Source of the DNA: Podospora pseudoanserina | Lineage: Eukaryota > Ascomycota > Sordariomycetes > Sordariales > Podosporaceae | Length of the DNA stretch: 64,000 nt | Assembly (NCBI RefSeq): GCF_035222485.1 | Contig: NC_085925.1 | Coordinates: 310,001-374,000 of the forward strand | Reading direction: 5' to 3' | Shown: piece by piece, positions 21,104-33,331 of the stretch | Numbering within the stretch: the first letter of the stretch is position 1 | Layout of the letters: the number at the start of each line of letters is the position of its first letter | The notes under the pieces: generated by a model | Seen by the model: only the letters and a program-made list of their open reading frames with translations | Database searches by the model: none | What the model was told of the DNA's origin: nothing | Translations under genes and position numbers: made by a program

Positions 21104-23419
21104 ATGACCATGCTCCCCTCCGAGAACCGTGCAGAAGCGCCCGTCTGGTCGGGCCTGCCGGGCTCTTTCTCCTCGGCTCCCACTCCGTCGACAGCTCCCG
21201 CAAGCCCAGAAAGGAAATCCCGCACGCTGCAGGGCCCGTCGGCCAAGGAATGGGCCAAACATCGTGAAACTATCGTCGGTCTCTACAAGCAGTATCCACT
21301 GAAGCGAGTAAGCGAGCTGATGAAGAGGCACTATGGCTTCGTTGCAAGGTGTGTTTCTCGTGTTTTCTTGCTCCGTCATCGTCAAGGTTATTTACCAGGA
21401 CGCTCCTCCATCTCCACCCGTGTGACCGTGCTATGTCTTGTGTCTCATCGAACCAGGACCGCGCATGGCAAGCTCTGTCTCTTGGCCTCGCTCCCGCGAT
21501 GCTGCTCCCGCCGCCGACCAGAGACTATCTTGATCCAGCTGCCCGGGCCCCGTCAGGATGCACCGTCTGCTTTCCCCTTCGAGTTGGCTAGTCAAGTGAC
21601 TCGGCCCTCCGCACCGTGCAGCATATCGGCCTCTTCTCTCCCCGGCCTTCTTAACTATCAATGGCTCCCACGCTACCTAGGCTCTCTTCTCTCATGATCG
21701 TGTCTCCCGGTCCATGTCGTCGTCGAGTTTGACTGTCTTGCTACCACACGCCCTGGCTCTTTTCTCTCCCCCTACCTAGCCATGACGCTCATAAGGCTTA
21801 CTGACACTGGCGACAGCAAGCGCATGTATGACAAGCGGTTCCGGGAATGGAATGTGTTCAAGAACGGCAACAGCGAGGATGGGCCGAGAGCTCAGCGCCG
21901 TGGCTCTCCTGCTTCCACGTCGGTATCAGACGGCACCCGGATTGGTGAGAATGATCTCATGAGTCAAATTGACGTCCGCCGAACAATACGATGCGCCAAA
22001 TCTGTCCAGCAAGGAGTCAGAACAGCCGCAGGGCAACCCCCTCCGTCCCCTCTCAGCCCCCTCTCACCGCATGCTGCTCCCAGCCCATCGCCCGCGCCCT
22101 CTGCCAGAGGGAGCATTCACATCTCTGACCTCTTGACGGACCGGAGCATGGTTCATCACTTGAGCATACCCAGTCTTGTCAACCCCATCAACGAAGGATC
22201 CTCTCCACAGGCCACATCTTCGCCGGAAACCGCGTATGGGACTCCCAGGTCGACTTTGACCGCGTCAGACGATCACACCCCGGCCAACCCTGACGCCCGG
22301 TCCAACACTGGCTCTCCCGGCCCGAGTCTGGCTACCTACAAGGCTCAGATTCAGACGCTTGCGAGATCACCACCTCCATCTCTGGCACTGGACGCAAGGA
22401 CGCGGTCCCTGAAAATCATTACCCTCAGCCTAAGAGACTACTATGACTGGCAGCTTCAGAACATTCCCGAGGGCGTCCTACCTGATGATTACCTGGGAGC
22501 CCGTTCGACTCTCGAGTCCACCAAGTACTGGGCGACCATCAAGAACGCCATTTATTTGATCAAGCTGTCGGCAGCATCCTTGGATGGCGCTGACTCTTTG
22601 CCTGCGAACCGTGCGTGGCCTGCCTTGTCCGAAGCTGGCGTTTTCGCAGCAGATGCCATGACATCTCAGCCCTTTGATTTTCTCAAGAATCTGTTTGCGA
22701 CCCTCTCACCTGCCAACCTGAGCGCCCGCCCTGAGCTTCGGACCATCCTCCTACAGTTTCTTTCCATACAGGCCGAAGAAAGCCTCTCAGCAAATCACCC
22801 CATCACGTTGATCTGCCAGGAGCTGCAACGTGATGAAAACTGCCAAGAAGTGTCCCGCAGGGGTCTTCAGTGCATGCTCGATATTTTCAACACACGTCTT
22901 GGGCGGTCTAGGGCTGTCACGATCAAACTTACGGATTCCCTGGCCACGCTCTTGCGTCGGAATGGAGAGTTTGACGCCGCTCGGGATATCATTGTGGAAC
23001 TGCTCAAGTCATGCCGTCAAGTATACGGACCGGAGTCGGACCAGGCTCGCGCCACGGAAAACGAGCTCGCCCATCTTTACATGGCGACGGAAGAGTGGGA
23101 CTTGGCAATTCAGCACTGCATGTCTGTCGTCACACGCCCTTCAGGTCTCGGGGAGCAGACAGAACCATCGCTGTACCAAGACGGCATCGCAGCACACACC
23201 ATGGAAGATATTGCTGAGATTTACCAGCGGCAGGGGGACTTGAAACAGTGCATTTTCTGGCTCGAGCGGGCTGCTTCGATCGCCTTGATAATATGGGGGC
23301 CGAAGTCTCTTGCGACAAGCCATATTGTCGACAAAATGACGAATATTCAGCGGCAATTCGGCAAGGACTTGCTGAGAAGTGCCAACATGTGGGAGGCTGC
23401 TTTAGTGCAGCAGGACTAA
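21104..23419 (+). CDS. Clr5-domain protein with C-terminal TPR-like repeats
   Basis: Two exons (21104-21348 and 21817-23419) give 615 aa. The Clr5 domain spans about residues 46-98, starting AKEWAKHRETIVGLYKQYPL and ending FREWNVFKN. It is interrupted by a 468 nt intron, unusually long for this window (GTGTGT donor, GACAG acceptor, a Ser codon split). The middle is a Ser/Pro-rich low-complexity linker. The C-terminal third contains helical pairs of TPR type, for example LLRRNGEFDAARDIIVELLK and then MATEEWDLAIQHCMSVV and YQRQGDLKQCIFWLERAASI. The Clr5 family is named after a fission yeast silencing factor and is expanded in filamentous fungi, mostly uncharacterised. The Clr5 plus TPR arrangement suggests a nuclear scaffold or regulator; that is inference. 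Confidence 0.8.
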
Positions 23420-26400
23420 GGTGTAGCGGCCCAACCGTTGTTGTTGTTGTTTTGGGTGGGGGGACCATCTTTGTTGGCTGGTTTACGGTTAATCTTCTGG
23501 TCGGATCACCACATTTGGATTGGAGCAGGTTAATATTGTTGGTTGATAACGGAACGCAGCTATAGCTTTGCATATCATGCGGCCACCTGCAACCTCCTGG
23601 CTCTCCATCCAGACTGGAGCATCCAGGTGAGACGGCGAGTCTGAATTTGAATTGAGGAGCTTTCCTGAGCTGATCAGAACTTGGGAGATCGCACCCGTAA
23701 CCGGAATGCCATTGGCGCGGTGATCATTGCCAATACATTGAGCACACTGCCGGGGAGCACAGATGTGGGGACGACAAGTGTCACGAAGTGGGCTGGCGAG
23801 CCAACCGCATACTACTTAATATCAGACTGTCGGTGACTCTAACAATTTTCTTTGGGGGCTTAAAGTCTAGCTTTGTTTGCTGAGTCAGAAAGTCCACTGA
23901 AAAGGCTGGTGTGACCGAACATCAACCCAAGGACCCTGGCGGCTTGCGACGAGGAAGGTGACTTGGAGGGATCAGCAAGTTCAACAGACGCAGTTGCTGC
24001 AAGACAGGCAACACCCTATAAACCGCCCGTCATGTCTGGCGGAGACGCTAGTTCTGATGTCCCATGAGACATTTCGAAATTTGGCCCCCAAATCCAAGGT
24101 AGTCAGCGCGTCTTAGGGATGCCAATCTCCGTGTCTGTGTCCGAGTGGGACTTTGAGTCCGAGCTGGGTGTTACCCCCCCAGGTTCTGAGGCTTGCCGTA
24201 TGCCATGACCGCAGCAAAATCAAACACTTTGATCACCACGCCGACCGGCATTCTAAGAGTGGGCAATCAGGCACTCAATGATGAGTAATCCTAAGAATAA
24301 AGAGTATACATCTCCTTCGCGGCCAAAGATCATGGCTTCCATCCCATCTTCAGGCATCCATTCGGCCTGCCTGATGGAGATACACAGATGAAACGACGAT
24401 TGGCAGTCCTCCCCATCTTCATCTCTAACTGGCGGGTCATTCCTTGTGTTTTTTGAGCAGCACATGGTTATCGCAGCTGCGTTCAGGTATAAGGCATGGA
24501 TGTAGCGGAGTTGTGCAGTTGGGTTTCTCGGCCTCAAGCTGGTAAAGTTGGTTTGACATTGGGGGCGGTCCCTCGCGCCAAATTTGACGAATGAGAAGCA
24601 TAGACAAGCCACCACCTACATGTTTTTTTCCAGAAGGTTTTTTTCCTGGGGTTGTCGTAGCTGTGAAGGGGGCGTTGGTGGCGAGCCAGGATAAAACTAT
24701 CCCGGGGAACTGGTACTTGGTATAATTCATGGTAAGCGACCACCCCGGGGGCCGGCCAGGGAGGCCCAAATTGTCATTATCTGGTATATGTTCCAGCACC
24801 ACATCTAATTTCCACTCAGTAGTATACACAAAATAAACACCCAATCTGGGCACATTTCTCATGGCACACGGGCTGTGAATGTTTCAGGAGCTTTGCAAAG
24901 GAGTTGTGGCTGCATTTACGACTTTAATCCGACCTCAGGCGCTAAACACTGCCCACTCGCAGACAAAGGTAAAACTGGACTATACTTTGACGGTCAAGTT
25001 TGTGAGACACAATGTAAAAACGGGCCATCCTTCAACTTCCTATCCGGCATAATTGCCAGACATAGCTGTAGAATCGGGTGGCTGGGCAAATGAATATTTG
25101 GGACAATGCCGTATACATGTTGATGAGAAGTTGGGTAATTTTGCCTGGGTCGGGCTACTCCGTCATCTCCCGGCAGTCCATAGGGCTGCATATCAGCTTA
25201 CATACTTCGCCGTACCTTGGCCTCCATGGCACGGGCGTTTTAAGGTAGCACCTTACATCATGTCTCGAGGATGGGGATGTGGGTCAGATTGTTCCAGAAC
25301 ATTCCGGGGTTAACCGCGGCTTCTGCCTTGGTAGGTATCCATTGGCGTGGGCAGCAATCCTGGGAAGGCAGGAACTGTCAAAGGCCACGGGGCCTCATGA
25401 CTGATTCGTCATGGGGTATTCGTGGCGGTGAAATTCCTGGGTCTTTCGGGGCTCATCTATGTATGTCCATATCTGCCTTGGGGGCCAAAGGCATCTCACC
25501 TTCGGTCTCAGTAACGCATTATTTGATTGCCTCGTGTGGGATGACTACACTATGCAGTATAAAGTCTCTGGTTGTTACCAGGCATCGTGCATTCGTCACG
25601 GCGGTGGGGGAGCGAGATTGACTGGGTGCAATACAGCCAACAACTGGTGCGCCATTGGCTTCGCCCGGATGCATTGTGTCTGGACGCGACTGTTGTTGTC
25701 GCAAAATAGCGAGGTATGTTGAGCCGAATAAATTACGAATAAGTTACGAATACCGCTCTTTCCCAACATTGCTTTTCAAGCTTGGAGGCCTATCATTGCT
25801 AAGAAGCCTTTGGGGCGACGCGACCATGGTACGCAGCTGATTGTAGAAAGATAGGTACCAATACTTACTCTGTGCTGATGACGTGATATATCTAGACACA
25901 CTACATGATAGGTTTTGAGATGCATTGTCAAGATGGCGTACCAAACTGAGGCCCTCGCCATTGCTGCCTTGGTTCAATTAATGGTAAGCAAGGTATGCAC
26001 CCAGAAGATAACATGCCTACCCCTCAAAACTCGCCGACGGTATTTTCAGAAACATTCGACTCGCCCTGTGCGGATAACTTTGAGAGTACTCCTTTTCATT
26101 CCGGAATGGGGCCAGCTGCGCAGCAAGTCGTCGCCACGGAATAGAATCGCACCAGATGGGTTCCACTGAAAAGCGTGATTACCTGTGATACATGACTTCC
26201 GAAAAGATACTGTACCACCATCAAAATGGTCAAGTGAGACATTGATCAATGGTATCACGCTTCTTCGTCTCTCGTTTGGTCGCACTGCCTGTGTTGTTTG
26301 TTTTTGTTTTTAACAAGACGCTCTCGTCATACCCGTTGTTTGTTTACATTCAAGCCGTTCAAGTTGAAACTGCCAACCAGAGAACGACCCATCTTCACCA

Positions 26401-26556
26401 TCCTGTCTCTGATATTGTCCAGTGACCCACACGGCACTGTCCTCACAAAAGCCAATTGCCGGTTTTGAGCCCTGCCTACTAGGTTAGCCACTGAGTCCTT
26501 GTCATCATCACAGCAACTGATATGAGGTGATAGTCAATTTCCTGCAGCCAACGAAA
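23420..26556. other. 3.1 kb region without a recognisable gene
   Basis: Several frames of 60-140 codons exist on both strands, but none has family motifs, consistent splice sites or convincing composition. No tRNA or rRNA fold was spotted. The first 100 bases are the 3' flank of the Clr5 gene. Confidence 0.4.
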
Positions 26557-26892
26557 ATGAAAAGCAACGATGTCGTCGCGATCATTATTCTTGGATACGC
26601 CATAGCTGGATTCCTGGCGGGGCTGGGGGTTATGCGGCTTGTTCGTTTACGACACGGAAGAGATTCGCCGTCGACCCTTTCCACCCCAGAAGATGAATCA
26701 GCCGAATCAGCATTGAAGAATTCAGGTTCCGCTATAGAAAGTGAAAGCTCTCAATCATCCCAGCCCATAGCAATGCCAGTTCCGGGCCCGCTGCCTGGTC
26801 CACCTAATGGCTTTGGTGAAATCGGCTTTTCTGTCCCTCCCTTTCCATGGGTGGGAGCAAGGCCGCCCTTCCCTGAATCCACTCGACCCTAA
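26557..26892 (+). CDS. putative single-pass membrane micro-protein
   Basis: Intronless 111 aa ORF, not recognised. Residues 5-24 form one hydrophobic helix (VVAIIILGYAIAGFLAGLGV) followed by basic residues (RLVRLRHGR), giving a short exposed N-terminus and a cytosolic tail by the positive-inside rule. The tail is Ser/Glu-rich and then Pro/Gly-rich (MPVPGPLPGPPNGFGE). The ATG at 26557 places the helix directly after the start. The clean helix-plus-charge layout supports a real gene, but there is no homology evidence. Confidence 0.5.
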   Translation: MKSNDVVAIIILGYAIAGFLAGLGVMRLVRLRHGRDSPSTLSTPEDESAESALKNSGSAIESESSQSSQPIAMPVPGPLPGPPNGFGEIGFSVPPFPWVGARPPFPESTRP

Positions 26893-27442
26893 CTGGGCTT
26901 CCTTGACCCGTCAGTTTTTGGTTGTTGCCTCTCAGGAAAGAACCAAGAATCGACTACACTCGAGACAGCTATAATCGCCGACCTGGTTCTCGTCAGGAAG
27001 ACCATTCCTTATGTCTCGGGGGTGGTAATATAGTACGACCAAGCAGGGACAAAAAGGGAAGTTGCCAGATCAAGGATAACACGGGTGACAGCCATCTGGC
27101 TATCACTGACAGACAAGGTGTGTACGAGTGGAAAACATGAATGACCGAGGCGGGATAACCTGGAAATCAGCTCGAGCAAAGTTTTGATATATTGATAATT
27201 CACTTGGGGAACGTGCATAAAAAGCTGAACCGTGTTTTTGCAATGTGGGTAATGAATTGTACTTGTTCCACCACACCAAGCTATTATCCTGAACCAATAC
27301 CCCCCGCCAGGCTCTGAACTAACATTTTGCTTATCTAAACCATATACATATATCTTGCCAAATATCGGACTTGTGGCGTGTATGTGGCGTTACGAAAGGA
27401 GCCCCAAGGAAACCAGGGAGGCGTTGTCTTCAGCTTCCCAGG
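26893..27442. other. intergenic, tail-to-tail
   Basis: No gene seen. The stretch is moderately AT-rich and lies between two small convergent candidate genes. Confidence 0.35.
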
Positions 27443-27664
27443 TTAGGAAAGCCGAGAGTTGACGGTCATATTAGGATAGGCCTTGTGGATCTTTTCGACC
27501 GGGTCGGTTTTTTCAGACGCGGCAGGCTTCGTCGATTTACTTGAGCCAGTCAGACGCGCAAAAAAAGTGTCTTTCTTTGACTCCTTGCTGGAGGCTTTGT
27601 CTTTGAGGAGGGAGGTGTCAGACGTCACCGAGGCGAGGTCGGAATCCTTCAACAATGATGACAT
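27443..27664 (-). CDS. small Lys/Ser-rich hypothetical protein
   Basis: Single ORF of 73 aa starting MSSLLKDSDLASVTSDTSLL and ending NMTVNSRLS. It is hydrophilic and rich in Lys, Ser and Asp, probably disordered, with no signal peptide or helix of membrane type. The internal echo SLLKDSDLAS / SLLKDKASS is noticeable. A TATATAAG element lies 35-42 bases before the ATG, which favours expression. I know no family, so coding status is only moderately supported. Confidence 0.45.
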   Translation of the reverse strand: MSSLLKDSDLASVTSDTSLLKDKASSKESKKDTFFARLTGSSKSTKPAASEKTDPVEKIHKAYPNMTVNSRLS

Positions 27665-29376
27665 GGCGATAGTCTTTGGTGTTTTTGGGTTGTAAGATCT
27701 TATATACCTAGGTAGGGCAGGTAGATACAGAAATTATATGTCCATGCAAGTTGAACAGTCAACAGTGAACAGGTACTGGCTTTATATCTTTGATGGAAGT
27801 CGTTTCTGGCCACAGAAGATCTGGCACAACTTTAAATCGTTACGTACGCTACACTATTGACCCTGAGTATGCCTGTCAGGCAGCAAATTACTTGCAGGAA
27901 AACTTAGAGATGCCTGGAGATCCCAACACCATGACTGTAGCTAAATCCCGTGATACAGTGACTCCTCGCCGTCATAAACCAAGCATATCTGACCAATCGG
28001 AAGAATACGTTGGCTTGAATTAGGATGTCGCTATTTGGTCTTGTGTAGCAGACATCTGCAAGGTCATGCTTTTTGAAGAAAGCCTAGCTAAAGGCAACCC
28101 CGGCACTTGAATGCGGTGTGGAAGGTGGCATTGAGGCTAAATTGTGACACTTGAGGACTTTAGTCATGCATATCTCTGCCAAAACCTGTTCAGACGGGAG
28201 CAGTGGAGGGTTATGTGGGCTGCAGATTTGGAACAGGAACCTCACTCTTCCGGCCCGAGCCAACACCCCGTGATAGAAGATACCAGACAAGAAAAGATAA
28301 CCCCAATCATGAACCAGACCAGTGTGTACCGAGGGTAGAGACCTAGAACAACAACTCTGGAAAACAGTGTCTCGACATACCTACCTCATTCGCTAAACAC
28401 ATCTCATCACTCCGGGTTGATTCATCTTGGGGTACCCAATGGCTTCTTGTGATGCCAACCTGGTGGTGGAAGAGCCATGTTATTTCCCAGCTACTCCTTT
28501 CCTTTGTTTCGGGATACCTAAGAAAATGGGTGCATCAAAGAGAGAGATGCTGGACTATAGCAACGAAATTTGAGTACGAGATTCTAATTCCGGTCTCTAT
28601 AATATCTCTCCTACCTATCTAGACGTACCCTTACACCTTCTCACTCAATAGGTGGTCGCAACACTAGGTAGACATTGTCGATCTTCTGTGCTAGTTGCTT
28701 TTTATTCACTTTCATATGCGTACCTTGCATATCTTGCCGGTCTTTCTATTCTAATTATACCATTGTGAAAAAGCAATGTCAACAGAACTCAAAGCCACAC
28801 ATGGGCCTCTGTTTATTACTCGTACCTAATACCCTGTTGCATTGATCAACGATAGCCGATAAGGCCCCGTGCCATACATCCCTACATGCAATTACACGAG
28901 TGATAAGAGTAGATCATCCCATTACTTGTCTCCAGTCTGCATCTCCCTCGGGTGTTATATCTCCTTGACATACACCAACCTTGGCTCAGCCGTCCAGTAC
29001 TCACGGGGTGGCACTCAAAATCAACACAAGCCAAGACTGGGTTTGCACTCTGTGGTGGCTGTGCTCGGGGTCGTTCCTTGTTTGGAGGAAGATGACATGC
29101 TGTATCATTGGAAGACAGCTTCCAACAGAATGCTGACACCGCCGCTACAGAAGCATAGGCCAATCGGTGCACTTCGGTAACATGAACCTTGTTATTCCCA
29201 TTCCAAATACCTACCTTAGCTACAAATCGGTATGTATCAGTGGCACCATCGGATGTGGGCTGAGCCAGATGGTATTAGTCAGATCCTGCCCCCACAAATC
29301 TACTTCTGTAGACATTTCCCATGTTCAAGACGTCAGTAAGGTACCGCTCAGACTCATCTTTTGCTCTCAAACTAAC
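27665..29376. other. intergenic region upstream of the second zinc-cluster gene
   Basis: No convincing gene. Short plus-strand frames, such as one at 27790-28023, have no recognisable features. It contains CCTAGGTAGG-type palindromic sequence near 27706-27720 and related pieces near 28610-28670. Confidence 0.35.
27699..27706 (-). promoter_or_regulatory. candidate TATA box of the small ORF at 27.4 kb
   Basis: Reads TATATAAG on the minus strand just upstream of the ATG at 27664. It adjoins a CCTACCTAGGTA palindrome. Confidence 0.35.
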
Positions 29377-31087
29377 ATGGAGACAGAATATAGAACACGA
29401 CGGCCTCACAAAAAGTCACGAAATGGTTGTTTGCTATGTAAACAGCGTCGGAAAAAGGTAAGGAATTACCGCCATGCATTCACCATGCCATCATTTGACA
29501 TTTGCGGCCATACTAAAACATTAAATTCATCATCTGTTAGTGTGATGAGCGCAGGCCATGTTGCACCAGATGTGCTGACCGAGATCTGAAATGCCAATAT
29601 CAGTCGCGCCAACCGCAAAGGGAGGATTGGCTTCCAGTCTCCCCTGCGCTGTCCCGCTCACCGTCGGTTCTTTCCATCCATGGAACAGGCTCCTTGAACG
29701 CAGAGGAGCTCGAATTGCTCCGACACTACCTCACCCACACTTCCCGGGCAATACCTTACGACGACGACGACCTTTACGCTCTCCAGGAAGGATTTCCAAA
29801 TCTTGCCTTTCGCTCTCGAGCTCTCATGAACTCGATTATCGCATTGGCGGCGATATGCAAGTGTCACGACATCATATCACAGCCCACGGTAGACGAAAGG
29901 CACATAGATGAGGCCCATGCATTGTTACTGATCGCAGAGGATCGGCATAGGGAGTCATTACGACGAACTCAAAATGATATCTCTAACCTCCATCGAGAAT
30001 GTTACGATGCCACTCTCGCCAACGCGCCGTTGATGGTCTTGTACATTCTAGCAAATCACTCTGTTCGAATTCAGTGGGCGGGAACCATGCGTGATATCCC
30101 AACCGGCTTTGTTCCAACACAACTACAATGGGTATCCCTCATCCGCGCGGCCCACCTCGCTTACAATGGCATGCTGAATGACATTGACCAGCCGTGCGAG
30201 CCTTGCTCAGACACAAACTTTGGAGAAAGTATCCCTCCAGCCAGCCCTCTTTACCAACTACCACCCGATCCCATAATCCGTGTTACTTCGCCCGAGGACG
30301 GCCCCATGAAGCCTACTAGGGACCTTTTCCTCCCCATCCTAGCGGCCACCTTCCAAGCCGCCATCAAAGGCTTACGGATGAGGGCCGAAGTCAAACGGGC
30401 TGAAATGCCAACCGATCCCGGCATCGCATTTTCTTTTGTGGCATTGCGGGCCTTCGAGGTCATTGCGGACGAAGTTCTCCACACCAACACAAACGCCATC
30501 CACTCGAAGCTGTCACCATCAAGCAGCCATTCATCGCCCGCGCCGCCACCCCCTAGGAGCCGATTATCTTATGTCTCGCCCTGGCTGCGCAACTATCTTG
30601 CTCGTGTCACCATGGCCACCCCAACGAGGCCCTTCAGACGCACAATCACCGCTTTTGTCAACAGGGTTCCAGCCGAGTATTTAACTCTAGTTCAGACGTC
30701 AGTGGAGCACCTTTTTGACTGCCGTGCGGTCGAAGGGGTAGTAGCTTCTGAGGGGCTTGCTGTCGACATTTTTGCACAGTGAGTACCAAAGCCTCTTGTT
30801 TTCTTTGTCCCTATGCATCAAGTACTCCCGCTGGAGCGACCAAGATATCATTATACTAACGAATCTTTTCTCATAGTTGGCTGGTCTTGGTAATGCTGTT
30901 GGATGGGGTTTGGTGGATTGGCGGGATAGGGGCTTGGGAGCTAGGTAGAATCGTAACAATTATAGGTAACAAGGGGCTTGGGTCCTTACAGGAGAACAAT
31001 ACTTGGTGGCCGGCGAGCATGTATAGAATTTATGCTGAGTTGAAGAAACAGGTGATCACGGAGGTTGGGACAGAGGGTCATATCTGA
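29377..31087 (+). CDS. Zn(II)2Cys6 fungal transcription factor
   Basis: Three exons (29377-29457, 29541-30778, 30877-31087) give a 509 aa nuclear regulator of unknown target. The zinc cluster spans residues 18-45, starting NGCLLCKQRRKK in exon 1 and resuming CDERRPCCTRCADRDLKC in exon 2. As in the other regulator here, the intron falls just before the third metal-binding cysteine. One extra cysteine (residue 34) sits beside the fourth ligand. The C-terminal exon starts at a split His codon and reads HWLVLVMLLDGVWWIGGIG then AWELGRI, the usual closing helix of sterol-uptake-control-type regulators. Intron donors are GTAAGG and GTGAGT. The protein begins with an Arg/Lys-rich stretch (RTRRPHKKSRNG) that could be a nuclear localisation signal. 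Confidence 0.87.
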
Positions 31088-31832
31088 TTATTTACAGCCG
31101 AAAGCAGGGGGAGTGGAAATTTTGCTGCTGCCCTAACTTTTAATAGAATAATTCACGGCTCATAGATGGGTACAGACAACAAAATATGATGGGTTGATTG
31201 ATTTAAACTGCAAGTCCAAGTATTTAGGGTATGCAAACTTTTATCCTGGAGCCTAGTGATGTTGTTCAGGCCTGATAGACCTTGTGATCCCTATGGAACC
31301 TGGTAAGAGGCCTGTGTATCTTCTCCACTATTCTATCTGGCGCTGTAGGGTATATGCTTGGTTCATCCAGGTCTATATATCTCCTGCGTGTTAGCTCGGT
31401 AGCACAAGATTTGACCTTCATGAACTTTTCTATCCACACTTAGCTACCTATGTGGGTAAGAGGCATTGATGGCTTTTGCTTTGAAAACGAAGGGTACTGG
31501 TAACGGGTATTACTATTCATGTCCATGTTCTGCTTCGTGGGTTTTTTGCGATAGGTGTATCCACATGGGTTTGTAAAGAGGTAAGATTGATTTTCGATAA
31601 ACTGTTACCTATTGGATTCTATCAAGTGTGCCAGGAGTTCTTGCATGAGAACGCTGGGAAAAAGCGTGCGAAGAAGCGAAGTGAAGTGTTGAGATCGAGT
31701 GAATGTGTGCTGGCGGGAAAGAGATCAGCCGTCAAAACAAAGGTGAGCTGTCAGTCTAATGCAAAACAAAAGAAATGTAGGACTAGGTCCAGATAAGATA
31801 TGGGTTCCCCCATAGCCCTCCTCAACCCAATC
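31088..31832. other. intergenic, tail-to-tail
   Basis: Lies between the zinc-cluster gene and the convergent cupin gene. No gene is seen. Confidence 0.35.
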
Positions 31833-32664
31833 TTACTCGGTTTGAATTCCGCATTTCTTTTTGCAATCCTCTGCCTGCAAAAACAACCCAGTAGGAAGGG
31901 AAGCCCTGAGTTTTGCAATCTCGTTGGTAGAGATATCACCAAATTGAGTCTCCAGCCACTCGTCATCTAGGGCAAAAGTCTGCGGCAAGATCAAACCAAT
32001 CCCGGGGTCTTCGGACGGGAAAGCAGCGACGATGCTTGCATTGGTGCATTCGGGGTTCAGCTGTGTATGAAAGGCTCCACCAGGGAACACAGTCATCATG
32101 TTTGGGCCAAGGTCGGTGTGAATGACCCTCGGCTTGCCGTCTGCATCGACGACGCCGGCCTCAAGGACCGCTTCGGTGAGAACACGTCCTTCAATAACGG
32201 CGAACAATTCGGCGGAGCGAGGGTGAATGTGCAGAAAAGACATGCCGCAAGCTACGATAGAATGTCAGCGCCTGTTTCACATTAAGTACGACAGAATTGC
32301 CGAGTTTGTGAACTTACGAGGAAGTATGCCGACAGCCAGACTACCCCCAGTGCCTACAAGAGCAGGGAATGTTTTGCGATCGGCAAAACGCCCGGGGTTT
32401 TGATTAAAGTCGTAGACGTAGTCCTTGTCCTGAGGGAGGAGGGCAGCTCGGTCGACACCGCTGCATATGATACCATCAGTCATCTAGTCCGCACCTAATG
32501 CTAGAACAGCACTCTTTCAGCACTTACCTATCCGCGATTTGCAACTGCGCCGTGATACTCAATTGGGACGGTGACCGTTGAGCAAGGTTCGAAGGCGCCG
32601 CAATGCCTAACGACGCCATGGTTGAAATGCTGACAAGCATGCTGGCAATGGTAGGGGAGAACAT
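31833..32664 (-). CDS. secreted cupin protein (germin/spherulin-like)
   Basis: Three exons (32664-32528, 32460-32318, 32251-31833) give 232 aa. The N-terminus is a probable signal peptide (MFSPTIASMLVSISTMASLG then IAAPSN). The single cupin domain has the metal motif HIHPRSAE (His101, His103, Glu108) and the second motif FPGGAFHTQLN. VYDFNQNPGRF before it matches spherulin-like fungal proteins. Introns are GTAAGT...CAG and GTAAGT...TAG; the second splits a Pro codon just before the metal motif (GILP-PCGMSFLHIHPR). Such proteins are secreted and often stress- or development-linked; any enzymatic activity here is unknown. The C-terminus is unusually Cys/Lys-rich (EDCKKKCGIQTE). Confidence 0.85.
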
Positions 32665-33331
32665 CTTTGCAGTTGTGTGATGGGATGATGAAGATGTATG
32701 TGTCTTGGTGGTATGGTGTTTGCTTTTTGAGATGGAGGGCGCGGTGTAGAGAGAATGCTGAGCTCATAAGGAGCGGACGAAGCTGGTTTAAACGCTCGGA
32801 GGAAAACATTTCTCCGCAGTTCTATGACACCGCAATCCTTGCAAGATTTGAGATAATTCCAAATATCGAAAGTTTTAGTAGTCAAAAATGATTAGAGATA
32901 GCTTCTACATCGTCCCTGACGGGGCACTGCTCAAGGGCGTATTGGAAACCTATTTGGGGGCGGAGCTTCCTATTACGCTGACGCGAATACGCTTCCACGT
33001 TCCTTAGTCAGTGCCCAGTCCCACGTATACGCCAGACGTACACCGACACCCTGTGGACAATACGAAAAAAAAATACATGGGGAACACGCCCTCGAGATCA
33101 AGAGCGTATCTGCGTACCTATTGTGGCGTTGCTCACATCTCTACATCAAGTAGCCTCCAGGTCCGTATAGCGGGCAGCGCCGCACCAAGTTGCATAATTG
33201 TCGAGTCCATGTGTTTGTCTGATCCAGTACAATTGACGACAGCAACCAAAGGTCTATGGGTAAACCCACGAAAACGGGCCGCCACCAAAACCTCAGTGCT
33301 TACAACTGAGCCAGCATTGGTAAGTATCTTT
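32665..33331. other. intergenic region
   Basis: Promoter of the cupin gene and 3' flank of the kinase gene. No gene is seen. Confidence 0.35.

Noticed and set aside
24253-24862. Minus-strand frames of 120-141 codons
   Set aside because: No recognisable domain, signal peptide or intron pattern; likely chance ORFs.
27790-28023. A 77-codon plus-strand ORF
   Set aside because: No features beyond being open; neither composition nor context supports coding.
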